From Clostridia bacterium (lineage in GTDB: Bacteria > Bacillota > Clostridia > Oscillospirales > CAG-272), in NCBI GenBank assembly GCA_017415485.1, contig JAFQGP010000130.1, positions 1 through 36,072 on the forward strand: a stretch of DNA of 36,072 bases. The letters are read 5' to 3'. The translations under genes were made by a program, and so were the position numbers. Numbering within the stretch: position 1 is the stretch's first letter; each line of letters opens with the position of its first letter. The notes under the pieces are model-generated. The model was not told the DNA's origin and made no database searches. It worked only from the letters and a program-made list of their open reading frames with translations. Of this stretch, positions 7,337 through 15,416 are shown one piece after another.

Positions 7337-9724
7337 TTATTTTTTTGCAGTTGTTTCTTCCGCGTAGCGGACGGTTTCCATCGCGTCCTTGGCGTACTTA
7401 TCCGCGCCGATGCGGTCGGCGTATTCGCGGTTGAGGACGGCGCCGCCGACTACGATCTTTGCCCATGGTGCGGACACGCGAAGCTGTTTGATCGTTTCCT
7501 CCATCGCGGGGACGGTGGTGGTCATCAGCGCGCTGAGTCCGACTATGGGTGCGTGCAGACGGACGGTTTCTTCAACGATCTTCTCGGGCGGTACGTCGCG
7601 TCCGAGATCGCTGACGGGATAGCCGTAGTTTTCCAGGATCAGCTTGACGATGTTTTTGCCGATGTCGTGGATGTCGCCCTTGACGGTTGCAATCACGAAG
7701 GGAGGCTTGTCGGTCGTTTGGCCGCTCGGCATGTGGGCTTTGATGACCTCAAAAGCAGCCTTTGCAGCCTCCGCGCTCATAAGGAGCTGGGGCAGATAGA
7801 CGGTCTTTTTCTCGAATCCGACGCCGACGGTGTCGAGGGCGGGGATGATCTCGTTCCCCACGATCGAAAGCGGCTCGTTTTCCGCGATCAATGCCTCGGT
7901 GAGTGCTCCCGCACGGTCTTTGAGTCCCTTGACGATGGCTTTTTGAAGCTCGGAGGCGAAATTCTCCTTGACCTCGGTGACTGTCTGCGCGACGGTGCTC
8001 ACCGCTTGCGCCGAGGATATGAAGTCGGAACAGTTTTCGTCAAGTCCCGCAAGCGCACGGTAGGCGTAATACGTGTTCATCATTTCGGCGGAGTAGGGAT
8101 TCATTATCGCCGCCGAAAGTCCGCGTCCAAGTGCGAGGGCGAAGAAATTCGAGTTGATAAGATCGCGGTTCGGGAGTCCGAAGGATACGTTTGAAACGCC
8201 GAGCGAGGTGTGGCACCCGAGCTCGTTCTTTATCATTCCAACAGCGCGAAGAGTTTCGCGCGCGGCGTTATTATCTGCGCTGATCGTCATTGCCAGCGGG
8301 TCGAAGATGATGTCCTTTTTCTCGATGCCGTACTTTTCAGCTTCTGCGAGAATACGTTTTGCGATCTCGAAGCGTTCCTCAGCTGTCGCGGGGATACCGC
8401 TGTCGTCGAGTGTGAGGGCGACGATCAGACCGCCGTACTTTTTCGCAAGCGGAAAGACCGAATCCATACTCTCCTGCTTGCCGCTGACCGAGTTTATCAT
8501 TGCCTTGCCGTTGTACCGTCGCAGAGCCGATTCCATTGCGGCGGGATTTGAGGTGTCGATCTGCAAGGGTAGGTCGATGATAGCTTGAAGTTCGCGGACA
8601 GCTTCGGTAAGCATTGAAATCTCGTCAATATCGGGCAAGCCGACGTTGACGTCAAGGATATGCACGCCCTTTTCCTGCTCGGCGATGCCTTCCTTGAGGA
8701 TATAATCGATGTCGTGTGCCTTGAGCGCTTCCTTGAATCGCTTTTTGCCCGTCGGGTTGATGCGTTCGCCAATGAGGATCGGTTCTTTATCGAATATCAC
8801 CGCGTGGGTGTAGGATGAAACGCAGGTGATGTTTTTCTTTTTGATCTCGACAGGCACGCAGCCTTCGCAAGCTTTGAGCGTGGCGGCGATATATTCGGGA
8901 GTAGTTCCGCAACAGCCGCCCGCGATGCGAACTCCTTTTTTGACGAGAGAGGCGATCTCCTCGGCAAAATCTTCTGCGCTGACGTCATAATGCGTTTTGC
9001 CGCAAACCGAGCAGGGCAGACCAGCGTTAGGCTTGAGCAGAACGGGGACGGATGCATATTTGAGGTATTCCTCAACTATCGGCGCAAGAGCTTTTGGACC
9101 GAGCGAGCAGTTGACACCGATCGCTTCGGCACCCATTCCCTCGAGCATTGCGACCATAGCCGCGGGCGATGCGCCCGTCATCAGCTTGCCGTCCTCGCCA
9201 TATGCGTTCGAAACGAAAACGGGAAGGGAAGAGTTTTCTTTTGCCGCAAGAAGCGCGGCTTTGGTTTCGTAGCTGTCGTTCATCGTTTCGATCACGATGA
9301 GGTCGGCGCCGTATTTTACGCCGAGCTTTACCGTTTCCGCAAAAATGGCAACGGCATCCTCAAAGTCGAGGTCACCGTAGGGCTTCAGCATCTTGCCCGT
9401 GGGGCCGATGTCGAGAGCGACGAACTTTTCCTGCGTGCCGACACTCAATTCAGCCGCCGCGCGTGCGTTTTGGATCGCGGCTTTGACAATGGCATCGAGC
9501 TCATCTGCGGAAAATTTCAGTATATTCGCGCCGAAAGTGTTGGTGTTGACGATGTTGCTACCCGCATCGAAATATGCGCGGTGGATGTCAACTATGATCT
9601 CGGGGTGCTCAAGATTCCATCTTTCGGGGAGCTCACCCGGGCAAAGACCGCGCTCTTGCAGAAGCGTGCCCATTCCGCCGTCGAGAAAGACTATATTGTT
9701 TTTCAGAAATTCGGTGATATTCAT
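7337..9724 (-). CDS. metH: Cobalamin-dependent methionine synthase lacking the reactivation domain
   Basis: Transfers a methyl group from methyltetrahydrofolate to homocysteine through cobalamin. Domains in order: homocysteine-binding barrel (about 1-300; start FLDGGMGTLLQ, zinc cysteines in VNCSLGP and GGCCGTTPE), pterin-binding barrel (about 315-570; LIGERINPTGKKRFKEAL), cobalamin cap (about 600-670), and B12 domain with GDIHDIG, whose His is the lower cobalt ligand (about 684-688). At 795 residues it ends after the B12 domain, so the roughly 330-residue SAM-dependent reactivation domain of Escherichia coli MetH (1227 aa) is absent. Many Clostridia encode that domain separately; I see none in this window. 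GGAG lies 7 bases before the ATG, and metF ends 12 bases upstream. Confidence 0.96.
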   Translation of the reverse strand: MNITEFLKNNIVFLDGGMGTLLQERGLCPGELPERWNLEHPEIIVDIHRAYFDAGSNIVNTNTFGANILKFSADELDAIVKAAIQNARAAAELSVGTQEKFVALDIGPTGKMLKPYGDLDFEDAVAIFAETVKLGVKYGADLIVIETMNDSYETKAALLAAKENSSLPVFVSNAYGEDGKLMTGASPAAMVAMLEGMGAEAIGVNCSLGPKALAPIVEEYLKYASVPVLLKPNAGLPCSVCGKTHYDVSAEDFAEEIASLVKKGVRIAGGCCGTTPEYIAATLKACEGCVPVEIKKKNITCVSSYTHAVIFDKEPILIGERINPTGKKRFKEALKAHDIDYILKEGIAEQEKGVHILDVNVGLPDIDEISMLTEAVRELQAIIDLPLQIDTSNPAAMESALRRYNGKAMINSVSGKQESMDSVFPLAKKYGGLIVALTLDDSGIPATAEERFEIAKRILAEAEKYGIEKKDIIFDPLAMTISADNNAARETLRAVGMIKNELGCHTSLGVSNVSFGLPNRDLINSNFFALALGRGLSAAIMNPYSAEMMNTYYAYRALAGLDENCSDFISSAQAVSTVAQTVTEVKENFASELQKAIVKGLKDRAGALTEALIAENEPLSIVGNEIIPALDTVGVGFEKKTVYLPQLLMSAEAAKAAFEVIKAHMPSGQTTDKPPFVIATVKGDIHDIGKNIVKLILENYGYPVSDLGRDVPPEKIVEETVRLHAPIVGLSALMTTTVPAMEETIKQLRVSAPWAKIVVGGAVLNREYADRIGADKYAKDAMETVRYAEETTAKK

Positions 9725-9736
9725 AATTGAACTCCG

Positions 9737-10612
9737 TTATCCGAGAATGTCGGAGAGGTTGCGAAGGATCGCCTCGGCAACGTCGGGTTTGTTCATCGAA
9801 TAAACGTGAACGTTCCGGATTCCGTTGGCGAAAAGGTCGATGATCTGATCGGTCGCATATGCGATACCTGCCTGTTTCATTGCCGCGGGAGTGGTGCCGA
9901 ATTTGTCGACGAGAGATTTGAATCTCTGCGGCATAAATGAGCCCGAAAGCTTGATGGCGCGGTCGACCTGATTGCCGTTGGTAATCGGCATTATTCCGGG
10001 TATGATCGGTACTGTGATGCCCGACTCGCGGATCTTATAGAGAAAATTATAAAGCAGATTATTGTCGAAGAACATTTGAGTGGTCAAAAATTCACATCCC
10101 GCCTCGACTTTTTCCTTGAGATATTTAATATCTTCCTTTTGATTTGCACTTTCAGGGTGGATCTCGGGGTAGCAAGCGCCGCCGATGCAGAAATCGGCAC
10201 CCGATTCCCTGAGCTCGCGGACGAGTTCGAGTGCGTGCTTGTAGTCCCAATGCGAGCGGTCGGCGTTTTCAAGTCCCGCGGGGATGTCGCCGCGCAGAGC
10301 CATGACATTTTCGATTCCCGCCGCCTTCATATCCTCAATGCGTTCGCGAACGGTCTCGTGAGTCGAGGAAACGCAGGTCAGATGAGCCAGAGTCGGTACG
10401 CCGTAGTTTGCCTTGATATTTTTTGCGATATCGAGGGTATATTTGCTCGTTCCGCCGCCCGCGCCGTATGTGACGCTCATAAAAGAGGGACGGAGCTTGG
10501 CGATCTCCTCAGTCGCGTGCTTGACGCTTTCAAAAGCCGTGTCGGTCTTGGGAGGGAACACCTCAAAGGAGAGGGAAAGCTTGTCGTTTTTGAAAAGTTC
10601 GGTGAGTTTCAT
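9737..10612 (-). CDS. metF: 5,10-methylenetetrahydrofolate reductase
   Basis: A 291-residue FAD-dependent TIM-barrel enzyme that makes the methyl-THF used by the next gene, metH. Motifs: LSFEVFPPKTD with the catalytic Glu (residues 14-24), FMSVTYGAGG (about 40-49), ENVMALRGDIP (about 100-110), and EFLTTQMFFDN (about 173-183), all conserved in MetF. The length matches bacterial MetF. An AGGTG site precedes the ATG. It is first of the metF-metH-transaldolase-like operon and has its own sigma-A promoter. No SAM riboswitch or T-box is visible in the 100-base leader, so control by methionine, if any, must act differently. Confidence 0.96.
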   Translation of the reverse strand: MKLTELFKNDKLSLSFEVFPPKTDTAFESVKHATEEIAKLRPSFMSVTYGAGGGTSKYTLDIAKNIKANYGVPTLAHLTCVSSTHETVRERIEDMKAAGIENVMALRGDIPAGLENADRSHWDYKHALELVRELRESGADFCIGGACYPEIHPESANQKEDIKYLKEKVEAGCEFLTTQMFFDNNLLYNFLYKIRESGITVPIIPGIMPITNGNQVDRAIKLSGSFMPQRFKSLVDKFGTTPAAMKQAGIAYATDQIIDLFANGIRNVHVYSMNKPDVAEAILRNLSDILG

Positions 10613-10644
10613 TGTTTTGCACCTGTTTTTGAAAATATATATTA

Positions 10645-10673
10645 ATTATATCACAATAATTGATTTAAATCAA
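10645..10673 (-). promoter_or_regulatory. Sigma-A promoter of metF-metH operon with palindromic -35 region
   Basis: Minus strand -35 TTGATT (10673-10668), 17-base spacer, -10 TATAAT (10650-10645). The -35 lies inside a perfect 14-base palindrome TTGATTTAAATCAA (10660-10673), which could be an operator. No known regulator is assigned. Confidence 0.7.
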
Positions 10674-10682
10674 TAGGTACAG

Positions 10683-10712
10683 AAAAAACGGCAAGCCGAA
10701 ACTTGCCGTTTT
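10683..10712 (-). terminator. Terminator of the PadR-HAAS-DUF4097 operon
   Basis: An 11-bp stem AAAACGGCAAG / CTTGCCGTTTT (10685-10695 with 10702-10712), 6-base loop, and six Ts on the minus strand. It begins 3 bases after the DUF4097 stop and could also work on the plus strand. Confidence 0.85.
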
Positions 10713-10714
10713 AT

Positions 10715-11731
10715 CTATTCGATTTCGATATTAATATCGCCGGTATCGGTTCTGATCCTGCAGAATCCGCCCTCGCCGCTCTGCGGAACGCGGATGTCGC
10801 CCGTGCCGGTGTCGGTGTCGAAGATCTTTGGCGTGAGGAGAGAGCCCATAACGTCGCCTGTGTCGGTTTCTATGACGATATTATTGGCGTCGCAGGCGTC
10901 AAGCTTGACGTCACCCGTGTCTGTGTCGATGTTCAACGAATCTGAAAGACAACTCAGCAGTGAAATCTTGCCGGTATCGGCGCTGATCGTGATATATGCC
11001 TCCGCTATTACATTTTGAAGTGAGATGTTACCCGTAGTAGTTTCGACATCAATGCTGTTGCACTTTATGTCATTCAGGTTGACCTTGCCTGTAGTCGCTT
11101 CGGCTCGGACGGAGCCTGAAGCCTCGATGTTTTCAAGAGTGATATTGCCCGTTGAGGTCTCGCAGTCGAGCTTCAAAAGCTTCTGTTTGCTGACCGAAAT
11201 TCTTCCCGTGTTGCTTGCAAGCGCGAGTTCTTGGTCGATCTTGGCTCTGAACACGATCGCACCGGTTGAGGTTGCTATCGATGCGCCGGTAAAGCTGAAG
11301 TATTCGGGAATGTTGATATGTCCCGTGTCGGATGCGGCGGTTATAGAGATATATTCGGACTCGGGCAGATAGAGAGTCAGCGTCGCATCACCGAGACCGA
11401 TGCCGATGAAGTTATACCACTCGCGCGTGTCAACTGTTTTGACGGTGAGGATGTCGCCCTCGACACTTGCCTCGATCTTGATACTGTCGTTTTCATCGCC
11501 CACGACCTTGCATATACCGTCCTCGGAGATAGCAAGATCGATATTATGTATCTGCGTTGCTATCACGATATGATTGAAATCGCCCTCGATAGTATGAGTG
11601 ACCTCCTCATAGTTTTCGGTATCAAAGTTTTTGAAGTCAAATTCCGCCATTGAAAAAGCGGCTCCCGCGATCGCGATACCCGCCACGACAAGGCAGACGG
11701 CAACGATTATTGCAACTGTGCTTTTTTTCAT
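10715..11731 (-). CDS. DUF4097-type repeat protein, membrane-anchored (putative adhesin fold)
   Basis: A 338-residue protein with an N-terminal signal anchor (KKSTVAIIVAVCLVVAGIAI), so the rest is probably outside the cell. The body is a long beta-solenoid-like series built on the motif T(D/S/T)TG(D/N/K)I, about every 20 residues (for example ASDTGHI, STGAI, SNTGRI, TSTGNI, TTGKV, TTTGNI, ADTGKI, DTDTGDV, ETDTGDV, RTDTGDI). This is the hallmark of DUF4097 proteins, often found with PadR and HAAS proteins. Function is unknown; envelope sensing or adhesion is the usual proposal. The stop codon of the HAAS gene directly abuts its ATG (TAAATG), indicating coupling. It is followed by a terminator. 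Confidence 0.88.
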   Translation of the reverse strand: MKKSTVAIIVAVCLVVAGIAIAGAAFSMAEFDFKNFDTENYEEVTHTIEGDFNHIVIATQIHNIDLAISEDGICKVVGDENDSIKIEASVEGDILTVKTVDTREWYNFIGIGLGDATLTLYLPESEYISITAASDTGHINIPEYFSFTGASIATSTGAIVFRAKIDQELALASNTGRISVSKQKLLKLDCETSTGNITLENIEASGSVRAEATTGKVNLNDIKCNSIDVETTTGNISLQNVIAEAYITISADTGKISLLSCLSDSLNIDTDTGDVKLDACDANNIVIETDTGDVMGSLLTPKIFDTDTGTGDIRVPQSGEGGFCRIRTDTGDINIEIE

Positions 11732-12322
11732 TTATTTATCTCCTTTCGGGATCAAAAGTGATTTGATAAAGACCTTGGTAAGCCAGACTATACCCTTTGT
11801 TGTACCGATGCAGAGGAAGAGCCAAAGAATGCCGAAGCCTGCGCAGAGAAGTCCCGCGCCGATCAGCAAAAGTCCTGCAGCGGCGTTGCCCGTGATAAAG
11901 ACGGGCAGAGAAGCGAGAACGCCCGCCAAAGCTGCTGCGAAAAATGCAATATCGACCGCAATGAACGCGATGATCACCGACCAAAGGGTAACATAGACCG
12001 AAAATACGACAGCTGCCGCCGCGATAAGCAGCGGGAACCAAAGCGGAAAACCGATGATGATCATGGCGATCTCCCATCCGCGGAAGGAGCGTTTCGGCTT
12101 GACCTTTTCTTTTATTATTTTCGGAAGCGGTGTGTCCTTGATGATCTGCGCGCGGATCTCCGCGATCGTTCCGAGTGCCGCAACGGCTTCTTCCTCGGAA
12201 ATACCGTCCTCGGTGCGGTCGTCAATCATTTCGGAATAGTATTCAAGGCTTTTTTCAATATCTTCCTCGGGCAGTCCCGCAAGTGCTGCGGCAAGCTCGA
12301 TCAAAAATTGCTCCTTATTCAT
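11732..12322 (-). CDS. HAAS domain (DUF1700) membrane protein
   Basis: A 196-residue protein. The N-terminus (MNKEQFLIELAAALAGLPEEDIEKSLEYYSEMIDDR, quoted here as its key residues L-GLP-EE-I--SL-YY-EMIDDR) is the HAAS/DUF1700 helical domain. After a basic linker (KEKVKPKRS) come about four hydrophobic helices (residues 84-180) ending KSLLIPKGDK. HAAS proteins accompany PadR regulators and are thought to act with them in signalling at the membrane; the mechanism is unsettled. It overlaps the PadR gene by 8 bases (ATGAATAA) and abuts the DUF4097 gene, so the three are one operon. Confidence 0.88.
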   Translation of the reverse strand: MNKEQFLIELAAALAGLPEEDIEKSLEYYSEMIDDRTEDGISEEEAVAALGTIAEIRAQIIKDTPLPKIIKEKVKPKRSFRGWEIAMIIIGFPLWFPLLIAAAAVVFSVYVTLWSVIIAFIAVDIAFFAAALAGVLASLPVFITGNAAAGLLLIGAGLLCAGFGILWLFLCIGTTKGIVWLTKVFIKSLLIPKGDK

Positions 12323-12635
12323 TGTCAGCGTCCCCCTTCGTCACAAATTTGTATATTGACATGATCTCTTTCCACTCGTTTTTGAAATCCTCGATGCGCC
12401 CGAGACCAGCCTGCGTGATGTGATAATATTTTCGCAGTCTTCCGTTATGCTCGGCGGTGCGGACGGTGAGCAATTCCGCCGCTTCGAGTCTGCGCAGGAT
12501 GGGGTAGAGTGTCGACTCGGAGATCTCAATGAAGGGCCTTACGTCCTTGATGATCTGATAACCGTAGGAATCTTCTTCCTTGATCGCCGCAAGCACGCAA
12601 ACGTCAAGCAGCCCGCGCTTCATTTGAATATCCAT
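12315..12635 (-). CDS. PadR-family transcriptional regulator
   Basis: A 106-residue winged-helix regulator, starting MDIQMKRGLLDVCVLAAIKE. The start at 12635 has AGGAGGT 7 bases upstream; the longer frame to 12671 runs into the promoter. The core DSYGYQIIKDVRP, ISESTLYPILRRLEAAELL and RKYYHITQAGLGRI are the PadR helix-turn-helix and wing. It heads the PadR-HAAS-DUF4097 operon and probably represses it: an inverted repeat covers the -10 of its own promoter. The ligand is unknown. Confidence 0.92.
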   Translation of the reverse strand: MDIQMKRGLLDVCVLAAIKEEDSYGYQIIKDVRPFIEISESTLYPILRRLEAAELLTVRTAEHNGRLRKYYHITQAGLGRIEDFKNEWKEIMSIYKFVTKGDADNE

Positions 12636-12655
12636 CTGATACCTCCTTTTGTATA

Positions 12656-12700
12656 ATACTACGTTATGCATAGTATATCACAAAAGGAACGGATTGTCAA
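12656..12700 (-). promoter_or_regulatory. PadR operon promoter with overlapping operator palindrome
   Basis: Minus strand TTGACA (12700-12695), 17 bases, TATACT (12677-12672). An inverted repeat ATACTA-9-TAGTAT (12656-12661 and 12671-12676) overlaps the -10 and the likely start site. A PadR dimer bound there would block transcription; binding is inferred. Confidence 0.75.
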
Positions 12701-12710
12701 TAGGAAAACT

Positions 12711-12737
12711 GAAAAAAGCACCGAAAATCGGTGCTTT
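12711..12737 (-). terminator. Terminator of the toxin-antitoxin operon
   Basis: A 10-bp stem AAAGCACCGA / TCGGTGCTTT (12715-12724 with 12728-12737), 3-base loop, and six Ts on the minus strand, 2 bases after the toxin stop. Confidence 0.85.
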
Positions 12738-12739
12738 CC

Positions 12740-13042
12740 TTAAAAATTACTTGGGGCATACCTTACAGTAACGATATGAACCTCTTTGTGTTCTTTCAAT
12801 ACCTTGTAAATTATGACATAGTTTTTCACGAATAATTGACGGTAGTATTTGTTTGCATAGATACCGTTTTGTCTTATCGCACCGCGTTCGGGAAAATACT
12901 CTAAATTGGCGATGGCGTTTTCCAAAGCGTCAATCATTTTTTCTGCTGCAAGAGGTTCGGAGATATTGTTTGCGATATATTTGAATATTTCTTCAAGATC
13001 GCGGTTTGCGCGTGCATATAATTTGACAGAATAATTATCCAA
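12740..13042 (-). CDS. RelE/ParE-superfamily toxin
   Basis: About 100 residues. I choose the TTG codon at 13042, with GGAGAAAG 6-7 bases upstream and an 8-base overlap with the antitoxin stop (TTGGATAA). The ATG at 13063 lies inside the antitoxin and has no ribosome site. YSVKLYARANRDLEEIFKYI is the first strand-helix of the ParE/RelE fold, IANLEYFPERGA the central turn, and KYYRQLFVKNYVIIYKVL and EVHIVTVRYAPS the terminal strands with conserved Arg residues. ParE toxins poison gyrase and RelE toxins cleave ribosome-bound mRNA; sequence by eye leans to ParE/YoeB-like but does not decide. Encoded downstream of its antitoxin, in one operon. Confidence 0.87.
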   Translation of the reverse strand: MDNYSVKLYARANRDLEEIFKYIANNISEPLAAEKMIDALENAIANLEYFPERGAIRQNGIYANKYYRQLFVKNYVIIYKVLKEHKEVHIVTVRYAPSNF

Positions 13043-13298
13043 TATACTTTCTCCGCAATGCACTCAGCGATTCTTTTGCATCAAGAAGGACTCCGTCGCG
13101 CTCAAATTCTTTTTCAGCTTCGTGTATAGCTGAATCGGTTTTGATAGTTTCAATTAACTCTTCGTAGGCTTCAATGCTCATAACAACGAGGTCGCCATAG
13201 CCGTTTTTGGTTATGAATATCGGCTCTTTCTTTGCGTGACAAAGCTCCGATATTTCGGTTGTGTTTCGTAAATCTGTGATCGGTTTGATCTGCGGCAT
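13035..13298 (-). CDS. Phd/YefM-family antitoxin
   Basis: An 87-residue antitoxin starting MPQIKPITDLRNTTEISELC, the Phd/YefM DNA-binding N-terminus. KEPIFITKNGYGDLVVMSIEAYEEL follows the usual beta-strand pattern, key residues ITKNG-G--VV-S---YEEL. The charged C-terminal half (about residues 55-87) would wrap the toxin. GGAGG lies 7-8 bases before the ATG. It probably represses the operon through the palindrome around the -10. Co-encoded with the RelE/ParE toxin. Confidence 0.9.
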   Translation of the reverse strand: MPQIKPITDLRNTTEISELCHAKKEPIFITKNGYGDLVVMSIEAYEELIETIKTDSAIHEAEKEFERDGVLLDAKESLSALRRKYIG

Positions 13299-13314
13299 AG
13301 TATCGCCTCCTCTC

Positions 13315-13351
13315 TGTACATTATTATATCATAATTATGTACAAATTTCAA
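13315..13351 (-). promoter_or_regulatory. Toxin-antitoxin promoter flanked by operator half-sites
   Basis: Minus strand -35 TTGAAA (13351-13346), 17 bases, -10 TATAAT (13328-13323). A 7-base inverted repeat TGTACAT / ATGTACA (13315-13321 and 13337-13343, 15-base gap) brackets the -10, as expected for autorepression by the antitoxin complex. Confidence 0.75.
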
Positions 13352-13393
13352 GAGATAATTGAAAATTAATTATTCAAAATCTTGCCTTTGCAG

Positions 13394-14542
13394 TCAATGT
13401 TTCTTCTCAAAATACTCCCGCAAAAGCTTGGATTCAACAACTCTGTATGCGGGATGTTCAGCCTCGCGGTAGGCATCGCTGTGGTGAATTGCCGGCATTC
13501 CCGCGCGGCGGTATTCTTCGATGATCTCTCTCGCATTTTTTGAAAAGGTATTGATCCGGTCAAAGGACGGAGCCTTCGTGCCGTGAGTTCTTTTCATCGT
13601 CATATCGCGATGATCTGTAAAACCCTCCGCCTCGTGCAAAAAGCCTTCAAGAAGCTCTCGCCCATTCTTTCTCGGATACGCCGATGCCGCAAAAAGCTCG
13701 AAAAGATCGTTCGCAGGCAGTCCGCGATGTTTCCAAGCGGCAATGTTGACACGGCAAAAGTCATCCGAGATATGCTCACAGATCAAAACATCCTCGGCGG
13801 GAGTGGCTTCAAACTCGCGCTCGAGATAACGTCTTGCCGCCTCCTTGTCGGTCAGCAGATGCTCTGCGCCGTAAGCAGCCTGATAGCATTGCTTGAGAAC
13901 GTCGGTTACTGTGAGCGACTTATGCAGCTGATACTGACGGAAGAGATAGGGGATAATGATCGGTTTTCTCTTCGGAAAATTCGGGATCGGCTCGACTGCT
14001 CCGAATCGGAAACGAGGGATGTCTACATCGGTGAGATCGTTGAGCTTTTCAAGCGGGTAATAGGTCAGCTTGTCGATATCAATTTTCACCTCACCCGGCA
14101 GGGAAAGGTATTTTCCGTCACCGATATGCTCGAGTCTGTCGCAATGATAGCCGCTATCCCCGCTGTCGCGCAAAGGAATGAGCGCAAAGGTTCGGTTCTC
14201 GGGATCGATCACGAAAAAGGATCTTATCAGCATTTCCGAAAAGCGGTGCGTCAGCAGAGTGTGAAGCAGGAGCTTTCCGTCGTGAGTAAAAGTTGGGTAT
14301 TCGGATTCGTAAAAGATCGAGTCGATCGTGTGCTCAAAGATCAGTTTTTGTGTCGGCTTGTTTTCAAAAAGTGTAAAATATCCGTTGTCTACACCGTTCC
14401 ACACCGTACTGATCGAGGTTATCGCGCAGAGATACTTGCCGTCGGGCGACTCAAGTGCCTTGCTTCGAGTGTGCTCCAGTCCCCATTTTTTCAGCGTTGA
14501 GTACTCATAATCAGGTGGCAGATCAAGATATACTTTTTTCAT
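13394..14542 (-). CDS. Conserved two-part protein of unknown function (382 aa)
   Basis: The first 190 residues have a repetitive, propeller-like character (ALESPDGKYLCAIT, YPTFTHDGKLLLHTL, IGDGKYLSLPGE), each a small beta-hairpin with a DGK turn. The last 180 residues match, from memory, a family of uncharacterised Firmicute proteins with the marks CYQAAYGAEHLL, a RVNIAAWKHRGLP stretch and IHHSDAYREAEHPAYRVVE near the C-terminus. The many His, Asp and Arg residues in the last motif suggest a catalytic or metal-binding site, but I cannot name an activity. No signal peptide. It is last in PadR-DUF2812-small membrane protein-this gene, 5 bases after the previous stop. The ribosome site is weak (AAGAAATAAG). 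Confidence 0.8.
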   Translation of the reverse strand: MKKVYLDLPPDYEYSTLKKWGLEHTRSKALESPDGKYLCAITSISTVWNGVDNGYFTLFENKPTQKLIFEHTIDSIFYESEYPTFTHDGKLLLHTLLTHRFSEMLIRSFFVIDPENRTFALIPLRDSGDSGYHCDRLEHIGDGKYLSLPGEVKIDIDKLTYYPLEKLNDLTDVDIPRFRFGAVEPIPNFPKRKPIIIPYLFRQYQLHKSLTVTDVLKQCYQAAYGAEHLLTDKEAARRYLEREFEATPAEDVLICEHISDDFCRVNIAAWKHRGLPANDLFELFAASAYPRKNGRELLEGFLHEAEGFTDHRDMTMKRTHGTKAPSFDRINTFSKNAREIIEEYRRAGMPAIHHSDAYREAEHPAYRVVESKLLREYFEKKH

Positions 14543-14547
14543 ATATC

Positions 14548-14868
14548 TTATTTCTTACACTTCTGAATCTCTTTGATCTTCACAACGAAACTCAGGTTGA
14601 TCGCCTCGGCGGTGCCCTTCTTTTCGATAAGGATCGCGCCCTCGTTGACTTCCTTGATCACTCCGGTGTACTGGTTGCCGTCAAAGACGTAGATGATGCA
14701 TTCTTTTTCGATAAATCTTTTTGCAAGTTCAAACATTTCTTTGTTCTCCAATCCTTTATTGAGTATTGTGTTTGCTAAAATCGTTCTTCTTCTGCGTCTT
14801 TGCGCGGGCAGTATGACAAAGAGCAGGATCCATATTGGTATGAATGATGCTATTGTTGAGGGTTCCAT
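14548..14868 (-). CDS. Small membrane protein with SH3/Sm-like tail, unknown function
   Basis: 106 residues. An N-terminal membrane helix (IASFIPIWILLFVILPA, residues 6-22) is followed by RRRRR, so the remainder is probably cytoplasmic. Residues 50-100 (ECIIYVFDGNQYTGVIKEV then GAILIEKKG and INLSFVVKIKEI) read as five short beta strands, like an Sm/SH3 barrel. Not a recognised family. The Shine-Dalgarno CGGAGG forms the last two Arg codons of the upstream DUF2812 gene, which ends 2 bases before this ATG. Third gene of the PadR operon. Confidence 0.75.
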   Translation of the reverse strand: MEPSTIASFIPIWILLFVILPAQRRRRRTILANTILNKGLENKEMFELAKRFIEKECIIYVFDGNQYTGVIKEVNEGAILIEKKGTAEAINLSFVVKIKEIQKCKK

Positions 14869-14870
14869 TT

Positions 14871-15416
14871 TTACCTCCGATCATTTTTTGCTTTAAGATA
14901 ATTTACGACGGCGTATGTGAATACCGCGATGTAGAGGAGCAAGACTCCGGCTATTACACCTGCGGCGGCGTAGTTGCGAGTGCTGAATATATTAATAACG
15001 AACTGCGGCACAAGGCAGCAGAAGAAGATAATGAGAAGCGGGAGCATCCTGCCTTTGAGCACTCGTTCCATCATTTGCAATTTTGACTCATTATCGCTGA
15101 AGATCTCTTCGTCACCGTTCATCTCGGCTGCGGGCTTGCGGAAGTAGGAGTATCCCGCGTATTCCTGAATATGCTCCCAACCGCAGTCGGAGAACATCTG
15201 AAGATATTCGTCCTTATGCTCCTTTGAATCCTGATTGTAGTCAAGCTGATAGATCACGTCCGCGGGGATGCATTTTTCAAAATGATAAACGCCGAGTCCC
15301 GTGACCTTCAAGAACCTCCAACCAGATTTGTGCATCTCGCGGAGGTATTTTTCCTCTTTTTCGTATTCAAAGATGCTGAAATACTTAAATTGTTTGCGTT
15401 CGTTTTTGTTTTTCAT
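14871..15416 (-). CDS. DUF2812 membrane protein
   Basis: 181 residues. The first 100 (FKYFSIFEYEKEEKYLREMHKSGW, key marks EKEE-YL-EMH--GW, then GVYHFEKCIPADVIYQLDY and CGWEHIQEYAGYSYFRKP) are the cytoplasmic DUF2812 domain. Two membrane helices follow (about residues 123-142 and 149-170) and the tail is basic. DUF2812 proteins are almost always encoded next to PadR regulators, as here: the ATG overlaps the PadR stop by ATGA. Function unknown; a role in membrane stress signalling is the usual guess. Confidence 0.9.
   Translation of the reverse strand: MKNKNERKQFKYFSIFEYEKEEKYLREMHKSGWRFLKVTGLGVYHFEKCIPADVIYQLDYNQDSKEHKDEYLQMFSDCGWEHIQEYAGYSYFRKPAAEMNGDEEIFSDNESKLQMMERVLKGRMLPLLIIFFCCLVPQFVINIFSTRNYAAAGVIAGVLLLYIAVFTYAVVNYLKAKNDRR

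Noticed and set aside
10613..10714. SAM riboswitch or T-box before metF
   Set aside because: Only about 30 bases separate the promoter from the start codon; there is no room for an aptamer or T-box sequence.
13043..13063. ATG start for the RelE/ParE toxin at 13063
   Set aside because: No ribosome site precedes it, while GGAGAAAG stands at the right distance from the TTG at 13042, and the first seven residues do not look like the family.
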